64,000 nt of DNA, from assembly GCA_034509925.1 (NCBI GenBank), contig CM067531.1, positions 4,372,001 through 4,436,000 on the forward strand, in the 5' to 3' direction. Of the stretch, positions 37,075 through 49,900 are shown one piece after another (the stretch's first letter is position 1; every line of letters begins with the position of its first letter). The notes under the pieces are model-generated. The model was not told where the DNA came from. It worked only from the letters and a program-made list of their open reading frames with translations, and searched no databases. Position numbers and translations under genes: made by a program. The DNA is from Hirudinaria manillensis (taxonomy: Eukaryota; Annelida; Clitellata; Hirudinida; Hirudinidae).

Positions 37075-40000
37075 TGGACAATAACGTGATTATTTAAATC
37101 TTTTTTTAATGTTTAACTCTATATTTTTTTTTAATAATCGATTTAATTAATGCGTTTGAATAATGTATATTACGAGAATCTACCTAGTTCTATCCTTTTC
37201 GTGTAAATTCGCCGTTAATTTTGCACGTCAATTGTGATATGAAGAAGCGATATTTTCTTGCCATGATTTCTCATCGCCATCGTCGTCGTCGTCGACGCCA
37301 TTTTGAATCCATGACCAGTTTTGCTCAATTCGAAGTTCAGGGAGGAAGCGACAGATGCATAATATTTCTATTTTGTTTCTCTCGTGCCTTTGCCACAACT
37401 TTTACGTTTTAATACGAAACGCGCGACGTGCCACAAGAGAACAGTGCCAATTTTTTTGTCTATATTACCTTTTATTTATTACAATATGCAATAATCACTT
37501 GAATGTAAGCATAAAGAGTCCTCGAATAAAATCAATTTATTGAATCAAAAAGAGTTTTTGTCAATTATTCAATTATTATTATTATTATTGGTCGGCAATC
37601 CTCTGATTGAAGACGTAATGCGTCGATCTCCAAAAATGCCAAATCCGGGGTTGTTTTCGACTTGTCATGGGACAATAAATCTTTCGCGACGACACCCGAC
37701 TGAGCAAAGAAGATTATTAATGGCTTCTGAGTTATAAATAAACTCAGGATTTTTGGGGCTTTCAACTTTTGCAGACCGATTTGATCTGAGATAAGGATGA
37801 CATGGAAGGATATGAATCTACAACTTGGGTGTGAACGTTTCAAAGAGGTAGCCTGGAATAACAAGGATTGAGGTGCGATGGTCGACATTGTTTTGATCAA
37901 TTTTTTTTTCTCCTGAACAAAAAAAAGAACTTTATTTTATAATAAATGTTAATGCATCTGAAATCAAGTTGGATGTATTTGTACTTTGGCAACGGATTCG
38001 TAAGTTCGGATTCTGGAGACATTTTCAAATTGAATGATTTAAAAATAAAGTCAAAGAATTTTAGGCGCTTCATAAATGAATTGCTAAGACGTGAGTCGTT
38101 TTATGTTTTAAAAATTATTTTTTTAATTTTCTTGTTGAGTCTGTTAATTCAGTTTGACCCTATAATTAGGATCATTTAATAATGGTATAACCATTATATT
38201 CCGTTAACGTTTTTTCCAACTTATCCGCTAATCCATCCAGTGATTTCTTCCTTCCATCAAAAGCTGATTAATATTTCAAAGACCAATCAGATACGAGAGG
38301 TGTTTCCTCTTCTGTCCTTTCAAGTTTTTCATTCGTTCTTCTGAGTGCTTCACTTTTGTCTTCGCGCGGCAACAATTGAACGTTGACAGCCGTACTTTAT
38401 CGATATTAAAACTTTTTTATTTTTATTTTTAAAGCGTTAATAAAGTTGCTTTTAGTTCCTTTTATGTTTAAATAGAGTTTTAGTTTAGAAATTGTTTATA
38501 TAAATAAGTATATTTACTTGAAAATTACGCAATTGCTTATCGAAAGGTTCACTCACTTCTTAACTCGACGGAATCGCTAATAAAATCGTTAGCGATTTCC
38601 AATAAATAAACCTGCAGCAAAGATCGGGTCGAAAAATTGAAAAGACAAACGTTGTAAAACGATTTACGATGGAAATCTCACAATTAATCTCACCGTTAAG
38701 CAGCTGAGAATTAATAATATTATTCATTAATAAATTAGAGGAAATTACGCAACCACGTAATTAGAGAGTCGTTAATTTCTTAAAATGCTTTTGGATTTTA
38801 TTCATTTATTTATTTATTTTAAGCAATTTTGAAGCGGCATTGGAGCCAAACGTGCACTACGATTGACGGCACATTCTGCTCTGTCGTCAGTCATTTGAGC
38901 AGACGATAATCTGGACTGAAGTTCACCATCTCGTGTTCTCAGGCACAATTTCTCAGCAGTTCTGAGTCTTGAATGGGCTCCGAGTAAATTTATTTCAAAA
39001 CTCTCGGTTTTTTTCTGGTCGTCAGGAGATTCAAAACTGTTTTCTTTCTGCTGTGGTTCTTTGAAACAGAACTCGATTGAATATCTCACTCGTGGTTGAT
39101 AGTAACGGTGGTAACAATAGTTATTGGTCATGATATTATTAATATTGATGATGATGATGATGATGACGATGCCATTACCTCTACTGATGATTATCACTAT
39201 GACAATTCAAACCTGCTGAGTCAAAGAGCTTTTGGTCTAAATGAATGGCTTGTAATTAGAGGTGAAGTACTCTATAATGTAAAATTTCTTTCTTTCTATT
39301 TACATCAGAATGTTGTAAACAAACGTTTTTTTTTATAACAATTTGTTGCAATTGATTATAAAATTTTGTTTGAGCTGCAAATAATCAAACAAATCTCACA
39401 TAGCTACGATGAGAGTATTATTTGATATGCAAACATTAGAAGAGTTTCATTGTCGCAGAAAGCGTATGCTTACGAGAAAAAAATTACCGTTTATCACATG
39501 TTCCTTTGGCTAAATTGTATTTTAAGACTCTAATTTAAAGATATACAAGGCCCTCCCTTAGCTCCTACAACCAACGATGCTTATTGAACGAATTAGTTAC
39601 GTTAATAGGTCGGTATGGATACAGATCTAACCATTGGCGATAAATGATGTGAAATTTAGGAATATATTTGCAGTGATAGTTAGGACGAACATTTAACAAG
39701 TTACTCAAACTAGCCAAACGTTGGTATGGTGCGAATCCCGTTTTCATCCAGCAAGATGAAGTTCTTGTCCAGTCAAAATCTTAAATTATAAAATCCCTAT
39801 TTTATTTTTGTTACAAAGTGTTTGACTTGTTCCCTGTTTTAAATACTTGAACAGGAAGATGGTGCCCGATGAGAAATGTTAGTATGTCATTCAAATGAAG
39901 TTTTGAGATGCTTGGACCCCCTGGGGAAAACAAACATTTGTTTGTTGAGGTTGCATTGTTACCATGGTGGCACATACATGTATATGAAAGCAGTCGAATT

Positions 40001-40754
40001 ATGCCATTTATTATCTTAATATTTACAACTCTAATAATAAACTAGAAATTATCAAAAAAGTTTAAATAAAAAAATAACTATTTTATAGATTTTACAGATA
40101 AAGCAGATGCCGAAGTGACTGCCTTCAGATGCGCCGAGGAAATAGAACCGATACATAGTAGAATATCATAGGTACAGGCCTTTACCGTGGTACCTAAAAG
40201 ACATCAACATATTTCATTAAACTTCCTTCTAAGATGTTGAGCCTAACAATCGCTTCACGGATAAACAAGCCATCGTCAGCTGACCTCGTAAAGTTCTCGC
40301 TAGAAAAATTATATTCAAGTTGATCATTAATCGCAGCACCGATGTTTCATATCCTAATTGGGTAATTGCGACAACTGACAACAAATTGCTCAAGTAACAA
40401 CTTTTAATGGGTCTCAGTTTATTCACAGCTTTAAAATTGATGCGTGGATGTGATAACGTTGCGTAGTTTGATACAATTTCAATGATACGATTCAAAAGAA
40501 CGTTGCGCAAGATTCGCAAAAAACCAGTTGCAGGCGGCCGAATTCGGATTCAAACGCAACGACACTATGGAAACGCTTGGCGTATCTGATAATGTAAATA
40601 GGCAGTGGCCTACAACTTATAGCCAATCTTGTGCAATCAGATACAATCAAGACAACCAGCACTTAGGAAGCTACAAGTTTGATTGAAATGGACAAATTAT
40701 CATTAATGGCCAAAGAATTAACAATTTCGATCTTTTCCAGATGATGACATACAA
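37075..40754. other. Intergenic: SoxB 3' region to rabenosyn stop
   Basis: An AATAAA at 37525-37530 is a plausible SoxB polyadenylation signal. A GAT triplet run lies near 39146-39168. Small open frames on both strands (for example around 37946-38179 and 40229-40519) match nothing I know. No RNA gene was seen. Confidence 0.55.
37525..37530 (+). terminator. Polyadenylation signal AATAAA, SoxB gene
   Basis: Canonical hexamer about 450 bp downstream of the SoxB stop codon. Usage is inferred. Confidence 0.45.
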
Positions 40755-43377
40755 TTAATAATGACTGAAATTCCTTTTGTATTCCCTTTCAAGGTCCGCC
40801 AGATTTTCCTTCAGCATCCTTACTTCATCCATTCTTAAATCTTGCTGTGCCTGTCTTATGTAACCTTTGATGATCTCCATCTGCTGCAATAGCGGATCGT
40901 TTTCCCTCGCAACTTCTCTCTGCACCTCCAAAGGCTTCCAACCGTCCACGGGCGTCATGGGAGCCCTTGCCGACGAAGCTCTGGTCGGTCTGAAACGACG
41001 ACTCGTAAAGAGACTTTCGAAATACATTCGAAGAGGCAGGAAAGGGTCCTACTTTTCGTCGGAAAAGTTCCCTTCGGAAGACCTCGACCTCCTGTGACTC
41101 AAACCTTTGTTTCCTCCGGTCGCTTCGCCGCCTTCCTGAATAGTTTTCTTTTGATTTTGTTTCCTCCTCGTTATCTCTTCTTCCAGCTTCTTTCTCTCCA
41201 TCTCCGTCCTCCTTTCCTCTGCAATTCTCTTCTGCGCCTCCACTCTCCTTCGTTCCCTAAGTTTCGAAAATTCTTCCTGGGTGGGTAACTTCTGGAGGCC
41301 GATGAGATTGGCTTGAACGAACGCGCTCGCGTGCGCGCTGATCATCTGTTGAAGTCTCAGGGACTTCGGGGAGGATCGCATGTCCATTGCTGCAACCTGC
41401 TTTCTGACAAGTAAAATTGATTGAATTAAGAAATTAATTAAGAAATATATTTCCTTCTCAGCATTAAGTCCTGCAAATGAATGGCACATTTAGTAAATGG
41501 TTTGTTTACCACTAACAGAAGTAATGAATTGTAAAGCATCTTGTTTGCATCTTAGCAAATGCTTCAAAACATTTACAAAATCATGTCTCTAATAATTCAA
41601 CTTTCAGACAAAATAACTTTTATATTTAAATTTTAATCAGATCAAAAATTTATTTATTAATTTTTAAAAATAAATAACAAAGAAGCAATTTCTTGACAAA
41701 TCTTCACAAGCTTACATAAGCGAAACTATGGCCTCATAAATCTTCATGAGTTGACCTCTCAGCGAATGGGCCTCCATCAAGTCACAGGAAGACTCCCCTG
41801 AACTGAATATTCTCTCATTTGATTACTTATTCTTGATCGTATATAATGACAATTAAAAATGTTTAATCCAGTAAAAAACATTTTTAAGCCAATTAAATTT
41901 CAACATTATTGCATTTACTTCAATGCTTCTGCCATCTTTAAATACTCTGGAATTATTTCATCAGCCTCATTCATATATTCCCTGATTTTCTGAAACCAAA
42001 TCAGTGACAATCGAATGAATGCGTCTCTTCAAAGTGGCACACGAAAGTCGACAGTCGAACCTCATAAATTTGAACGATCGGAGGTTTGTAGGACTGGAGA
42101 TGGCGTTGTTCTTCTCGTCTCTCCAGAAGGAACCTGCAGTCCTGGCAGATCCTGATGTGAAGGTCACCCTCTGAGGTCATGATGCTGTTGAGGCTGCTGT
42201 TGCTTCCAGACCTGCGAAACATTTCTCCTTCGAAAGTGAATGTTGGACTCGTTATCTTCTCTGAAAATTATTGAACGTTTTCAACAAAATTCAATAATTT
42301 AAAGGTTAATGCTAAAGATTATGATCCATTTAATAATAACTCTCTTAGTTTCACATACCCCTGATGCTGCAACTTACTTTATTTATAAATAAAAAAGTTA
42401 TAAAGTTAAATATATAAAAGTTTCTGTAATATATGTATATATAATTAAAATAATTATATGATTGTTCTTATTACTATTTTAGTCAATGGATATTAGATCC
42501 TAACATGCACTAAATTAATTTATAAGTACATAACGTTCATACTAGCAAATTCAAGAGGCAAAAAGTGTGAACATCGATTGCAGATAATTCTTCCACACAG
42601 GCGACAGTGGTGCTTCCTCCTCATGATAGAAAAGGATCGACCGCAAGTCATGCACAGATTGACATCAGAATCTGGGGCCCATGCCACGACAGCCTTCTCC
42701 TGAACTTTAGTTTATAAAAGAGAAAATGATGACAACTTCTAAGTTGCTTAGAATTATCATCTTTTATTTACCTTTCCTCTTGTTCGGATCAAGATTGTCA
42801 TCAATTTTCAATAAATTGTCGAGTCTGCCAATAATTTTGTTGGCTTCTCTTACAAATCTATCAATTCTTGAACCTCTGATGGACTTGAAATAATCAGTGT
42901 AACTTTTTGTAACTCCTAAAATTTGGTGAAAATGCAAAAGTTAATGGTGAAAATAATCTATGTGCCAAAATGTACCTAATTCTTGTGGTTCATATGTAAT
43001 TTGATTATGTAAGTGATGCGTTTGCTCTGTGCACTGAGCCTGTGCAATCGCTCCATTAAGTTCCCCCTCATCTTGATTCAGAATTTTTCTCTTAGCTTTT
43101 CCAAACAGACCTGTAACATGCTACAAATGTGAATGTTGTACCCAGGCTTGTAGAAAGTTAGTATATAACTTGTTAAGTTTTTAAATTGCCCTTCAATCCA
43201 TAATCTATTTAGGGGTAAAAATTAATTCTCTCGAAAACCTTTTATTTGATTAAGAAGAGCTCTATCCTCGTCAGAATGTGCGGTTTCAAAGTGATCATGC
43301 AACAGAACCATTGAACCTAAATTTTGAAAGCATATTGGACATATAAACCCCTCCAAAACTTCCTTCTGAGCACTCAT
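40755..43377 (-). CDS. Rabenosyn-5 (FYVE-domain Rab effector), complete but short
   Basis: Nine exons, in transcript order 43377-43239, 43089-42976, 42915-42772, 42704-42543, 42260-42061, 41989-41919, 41802-41716, 41403-41089 and 40989-40755, give 488 residues. The N-terminal C2H2 finger reads CPICFQNLGSMVLLHDHF. The FYVE finger contains the signature RRKHHCRLCGRIICNRC and would bind PI3P on early endosomes. Next comes the segment with NSGESSCDLMEAHSLRGQ and a Lys/Glu coiled coil. The Rab-binding helix pair is DPLLQQMEIIKGYIRQAQQD then RMDEVRMLKENLADLEREY. The protein ends eight residues later, without the NPF motifs and second Rab5-binding repeat of vertebrate rabenosyn. The exon 2 acceptor (before 43089) was chosen because the stronger-looking site before 43111 breaks frame. 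A 99-bp last intron removes an in-frame TAG. Confidence 0.9.
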
Positions 43378-43932
43378 TTTCTAAATATTACGGCGGCGAA
43401 AAAACAAATGCACTTTTAAACAGATCGTGGATGGATCGTAGACAAATTGTAATCTTTACAAAGAGTTAAAATATCTTCATTTGATTACTTTAGTCAGAAT
43501 TCCAAAAGTTAGCAAACACAAATTTCACTGATCATTATATTGTTTTAATTGTCTAACAAGCTACTTACATCAATAATATATTTAAGTACATAACAAATGT
43601 TGATAAGCAAATTACGTAGAATTCAAATGAATGCTTTAAAATTACAATTTTATATGGTCACGTGACCAGTAGGAGTGTCTTAAAATGAAAATATTGGTTG
43701 CCATTAATGTTTGTTGCAGGAGAAGGGTTTTTGTCGCCGTAGTTGACATCTTCTGACCTGTTTATTTGTTGTTGAATTTGTTCACTGAGTCAGATTGCGG
43801 TTTGCAGAAGAGTCGCTCTTGGGGTGAATTATCTGTCATTGAATTCTGGTGCAACGTTCTGTTTGGAGATACCCATTTCGTCCATAATCGTAACAGTGGA
43901 ACATTTCTAGACATCCTTAGTACATTCGAAAT
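43378..43932. promoter_or_regulatory. Putative bidirectional promoter, rabenosyn-5 / AP-2 alpha
   Basis: Only 555 bp separate the two divergent start codons, so both promoters and both 5' untranslated regions must lie here unless an upstream noncoding exon exists. No TATA box could be assigned with confidence. A GGTCACGTGACC palindrome containing the E-box CACGTG occurs near 43657-43668. Confidence 0.5.
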
Positions 43933-46900
43933 ATGCCTGCAGTAAAAGGAGATGGAATGCGAGGGCTTGCCGTATTTATATCGGATATTAGGAACTGTGA
44001 GTGACACTGTTATATTATTTTAGCCAAGTTTAACAATTATATTTTAACCTGAAACATTGGTGAGCTAATTTATCATGCTCAGCCATAATTTCCCTGGTCT
44101 AGCTTTTATTTTGTCATTTGCTTACATAGTTTTTGAGACATACTTTAAACAGCCTTGATAAGAATCTGATTGATGAGTTTATTCCCTTATCTGAGAATAC
44201 TAATATTTTTATCAACAATAACAGTTGTTGGCTATTCATGATGAATAATTATCTTAGTAGTTCTATAATCTAGATACACACTTTAACATTAAGTTTGAGG
44301 TAACGTGCATGTAACTTTGAATTAATTTGTTGTTTATGAGTTAATTGTTATAAATGGAACAATTAGAGTGCCATAATAAGAATAATATTGTTATTATTGT
44401 TGTAATTTGACACAGAAATACGTTATTTTCCATTCTGTTTCTGCTTTTTGCATTAATTCATTTGCTTTAGTTTCATGTGACTCTTCATTGATACCATATT
44501 ACATGTTATTACATTACATATTATTACATTACATATTATGGAGCTTATTAATTTGAAAATAACTTTTATGATAATTTTTCAACATTGATCTCTTCCTTTG
44601 TAGCATTTATGCAAGGATAAATTGTGGGTTTGTCTGCACAAAAGAATTCATTTTGATATTTGAATTTTGCAGGCAAAAGCAAAGAAGCAGAAGAAAAAAG
44701 AATAAATAAGGAGCTTGCAAACATCAGATCTAAATTTAAAGGTTGATATAAGATAATATTTCTTTCTTGATATTTTAGTTTCAAGAATATAAGTTTCGAT
44801 TCACTTGCACTTCGTATCAGGTGATAAGACATTGGACGGATATCAGAAGAAGAAATATGTCTGTAAGCTCGTGTTCATCTTCTTGCTGGGCCATGACATT
44901 GACTTTGGACACATGGAGGCAGTCAACTTGCTCAGTTCAAACAAATACACTGAAAAACAAATTGTTAGTTTTTTTATTCTGAACTTTCTAACCGATGGTT
45001 TTCAAAGGATTTGTTGAGCTGATGATTTTTTTATACTTCAAAGGGGTACTTATTTATATCTGTGTTGGTCAGTGCAAGCAGTGACCTCATGAAATTAGTC
45101 ATTCAGTCCATTAAGAATGACTTGGCAGGCAGGAATCCTGTCCACGTCATTCTTGCTCTTCAATGCATCGCCAACATTGGCAACAAGGAAATGGCAGATG
45201 CTTTTGGACATGACATACCAAAGCTGCTTGTGTCTGGGTGAGTCATTTATCCCTGATTTGTATTTATTTATTTATTGGAATTAATGGATGATTGTTTTGT
45301 GGTCTTAATGTTTGTTCATCCCATTTTTAATAATTCATTTGTATTTAATTTACTTAAGTAAATGAATGCTTTATTTTAAATAACTCTTTTGTGGTAAACT
45401 ATGGAGGCCTGTGAAGGTCATGAATTGTTTCGTTGATTAGTCATCCTTACATGCACATGCACTGTATATCTACATATCACGCCAGCGCTATGTATTATGT
45501 TGACGATGATATATCAATGTCCAGAGACACTATCGATGCTGTAAAGCAGAGTGCGGCCCTCTGCCTCCTTCGACTCATCAGGAACTCTCCAGATGCCATC
45601 CCCATGTCTGAGTGGTCCTCCAGAATCATCCACCTCCTTAATGACCAACACATGGTAAAGTCCAGCAATGGATTTTACAGGTTTTACGCAACGATTCTCA
45701 TGATTTTATTTTCGATAGGGCGTTGTCACGGCAGCCATGAGCCTGTTGGAATGTTTGGCAAAGAGGAATCCAGAGGACTACAAGGGTTGTGTCACTTTGG
45801 CCATTTCAAGACTCAGCAGGGTTTGTGGAATTCAATTATTGGTTGTTCTTTCAATAGGATAGTTCATAGGATAATCTATATGAAGTTTATCTAACATTCG
45901 CTTACATAATGTATCGGTTCGTGGATGCATGACGCATTTTTCTCTTGCAAATCCATGCTGTTGATGTTAATCATTATTTGTTGGTCTTTTCTTTCTAAAC
46001 AGATTGTCACCTCTTCGTACACGGACCTACAGGATTATACTTATTACTTTGTGCCTGCTCCCTGGCTGTCGGTCAAGTTACTTCATCTTCTGCAAAACTA
46101 TCCTCCATCAGGTTGTTAAGATTGCAGATCATTTAATGATAATTGTTATCATAACTCGACATCGTGCATTTAATTTATCGAGATTTGGCAAAGAAATTAA
46201 GGTTTGAATAAGAAAATTGCTGATGATAAGCTGTTTGGGCAGCACTCCAATTAGATTAAATGTAATATTAACATGAATTTCATGCTTCCAAAATATGATT
46301 ATATGAGTTTTAATGCTGCTGAAACTTGGTAATTAAGAACTTTTGCTCCAAAATATACAAACAAGAAAGCTTAAAAAGATATTATTCGTGCATTACCAGA
46401 CTCATCTCTCCCGAGTGCCCAATGCTTTTGCTTTTTCATTCAAATTTGTTTTTCTAATCTAATTTCCCATTTGTCATCATTTGTTAGTCATCATAGAAGA
46501 TCCAGGAGTGAAAAACAGACTGACCGAATGCATAGAAATGATCCTAAACAAAGCCCAGGAGGCTCCCAAGTCAAAGAAAGTGCAGCATTCGAATGCCAAA
46601 AATGCAATCCTCTTTGAGGCGATCAACCTCATCATCCACATGGATTGCGATGCTCCTCTCCTCGTCAGGGCCTGCAACCAACTGGGGCAGTTTCTTCAGC
46701 ACCGAGAAACGAATCTAAGGTTAAAAATATTATTTAATAATGAAGAAAAAATGTTTTCCTTCAATTACATAAAATTCAAATTACAAAAGAAAGTTTTCAG
46801 ATTCATTCAATAGCATTTATGTTGTAGGTATCTGGCTCTGGAGAGCATGTGTTTGCTGGCCACATCAGAATTCTCCCACGATGCTGTCAAAAAGCATCAG

Positions 46901-49900
46901 GAAACTGTCATCAATTCTCTCAAGGTTTTTACTTGATATAGATTAGTAAATGTTGAAGATTTGATATATAGACTTTTGGACATTTGTATCTCAAATATGG
47001 CTTAGGTCGATAAAGACAATATATGACTCTGTAATGAAAATTTCAAAACTCGTTTTTGTTTCTCGGGGAATACAGACGGAAAAGGATGTGAGCGTGCGCC
47101 AGAGAGCCGTGGACCTCTTGTACGCCATGTGCGATCGAGCCAACGTCCAAGAAATCGTATCGGAAATGCTCAACTACCTGGAGACGGCGGATTATTCAAT
47201 CAGAGAAGAAATGGTTTGCGGTTGTTGCTTGTTAATAAGTAATGATTGTTGATGACAACGTTCAACTTATTTCTTGAAGGTCCTGAAGGTGGCCATATTA
47301 GCAGAGAAGTATGCATTGGACTACACTTGGTATGTGGATACGATACTCAACTTGATCAGAGTTGCTGGCGATTATGTCAGCGAGGAGGCAAGTTTTTCAA
47401 CCCGTCGAACTTTGAACTTTGAATGCGTTTTGCGTGCGTGTGAACGTTAATTTATGTCGTGTTGCAGGTCTGGTATAGAGTGATTCAGATTGTCGTTAAT
47501 AGAGACGACGTGCAGGGTTATGCAGCAAAGACCGTGTTCGAGGTTAGTCAAAACTGCTTCTGTTATTGCAGGCGTTGATGCTATTGCTCGCGTTATTGCA
47601 TGCGTCAATGTTAGGTGGCTTCTTCTGTTGTCCGTGGTCCTTGCTTGCAATCCTGGGTAATTCATTTTTAGGCATTGCAAGCTCCATCTTGTCATGAAAA
47701 CATGGTGAAAGTTGGAGGTTACATACTCGGGGAGTTTGGGAATCTCATAGCCGGAGATCCCAGATCGAGGTCGGGAAATGTTTGGGAGAAATCCTTTGTT
47801 AATGAATTTGTTGGAATTCTGAGAATTTGATTTCACATTTTGTTGCTTTTGATTGTAACAGTCCACTCATACAGTTCAACCTGTTGCACTCCAAGTTCCA
47901 TCTCTGCAGCGTCCCCACTCGTCAGCTTTTACTCTCGACTTACATAAAATTCATCAATCTGTTCGGTGAAATCAAGCCACAGATTCAGGAAGTAAGACGT
48001 TCAATGTACTTTCAATGCTAAGCTATTCAATGCTTTCAATAAACACTCGGGCTGCCAATTAATTAGGTACTGAGGAGCGAGAGCAATCTTCGAAATGCAG
48101 ACGTTGAAATTCAACAGAGGGCAGTCGAGTATCTGCAACTTAGTAATGTCGCCAGTTCTGATGTTTTGGTTGGTACCCCTTTTTTGAGTTGTCAACTTTG
48201 CAGACTGCATATGTTATATTATATTATACTATACTGTATTATATTATATTATATATTTCCTTTACAATTCTAATTCCAATGTCCAGGCAACAGTTCTGGA
48301 AGAGATGCCCCCTTTCCAAGAGCGAGAGTCATCAATCTTGGCAAAATTGAAAAAGAAAAGACCAGACAAAACTGGTCTCATAATGGACAGACTGCCCACA
48401 GTGAGTGCAGCCACGACGGCCAGCAGTCCTTCGAACGTGCCCTCGGAACAGAAGCGAGAGGAACCGGTAAAGCATTTGATTCGGTCTTCTTTCTCATTCG
48501 CTTGTCATTCTTTGAAAAGATTGTCTTTTGGCTAAAACGATTAACAATGACGATCATTAACAGTAATTTCCTTATAAAGGCACAGCAAACGTCTCCTGCA
48601 AATCAAAACAAGACGCCGAACAAAGGCACGGACTTGCTGGGACTGTCTGCCGCAACTCCGACAGATTCTTCTGCCCCCAACTATTCGGGCATGCTCATTG
48701 ACGTCCTCAGCGAAGCAAACAAGGACCAAACTTCCAACAACAGCAACAACATTGGCGGAGTTGATCTTTTCACTGGCAGCATCAACCCAGAAGACAATTT
48801 CAACAAGTGAGTTTTCGATAAGTCTGATTCCAACAACTGAGTGCCATACTAGTTAAGAGCAACGTTTTTATTGTTTATTGACTTTCTTTACTTTTTAAAT
48901 ATTTGATTTAATCCAGAATTTTAATTCACAATTTGTAGCTCAAGTGCATGGTGCTATACAAATGACATATTATTATTAATTAATATTATTTATTATATAA
49001 TATATTATTAATTAATTAAGAAGCAAGAATCGGTCGACAAGATTCATAAAAAATTTTCTTTAAGGTTCGTCACGAAAAACAACGGAGTGGTATTCGAGAA
49101 CGACCTCATTCAGATCGGCATTAAGTGCGAATATCGACAGAACCTCGGCAGATTGTGTCTCTTCTACGGGAACAAAACCTCTTTCACTTTCACCAACTTT
49201 GTGGTCGAAATTGACAACGAAGGGCCTCTTTCGTCTCATATCCTTTTTTATTGCGTGGTTTTTATTTTAAATTTTCACTTTTATTAACTGATTTGTCGTT
49301 AAAAAAATCGTTTAAGTCTCTGCAAACCTCTTGCTTGATTGCTTTTCTGTAAAGTCGAGAAGGGAATTTTATGAAAGATTTATTTTAAAAATTACCATCG
49401 GTTCGTGTGTCGGGAGTCTTTTCCTTCATTCAAAACCGTGCTCACAGGTTCAAATTCAGGCTCAGCCTCTCGAAAGCACCATCGAGGGAGGCTCTCAAAA
49501 ACAGCAAATGATAAACGTTCAATGCATGACCGACTTTGAACTCGTTCCTGGACTCACTCTTTACTTCCAGTTGGTCTTTTTTTATGGATTGTTGTTGATG
49601 TTGTTGTTGAAAATTGTTGTTATAGTCATTTTGTGATTAAGTAGTGGTTTAATCACATCAAGTTAACTTCCTAGTAAGTAGTTGTTGTTTGTGTTTTGGC
49701 TCAAAATATTGAGTTCCTATATGAGACATTTAGACGGAGTGTCTAGACTTGTTGCGATTGAGATGCATCAAGCACTGCTGCATGAATATTGTTCTAAGTG
49801 AGCTACAATTGTAATTTATGCCTTGGTCTGATTGTTTGCCTCCACATGGTTTTTAAAGGTACAGCAGTGTTCCTCAGAAGTTTGAGATGAAGTTGCCATT

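Noticed and set aside
41049-41051. In-frame stop suggesting that rabenosyn is a pseudogene or uses readthrough
   Set aside because: A 99-bp intron with acceptable donor and a good pyrimidine-AG acceptor removes the stop and preserves frame, and all other exons are intact.
43090-43111. Stronger-looking acceptor for rabenosyn exon 2 (before 43111)
   Set aside because: It breaks frame with the only credible exon 1 donor (after 43239). The acceptor before 43089 restores the phase through the rest of the gene, though a base error cannot be excluded.
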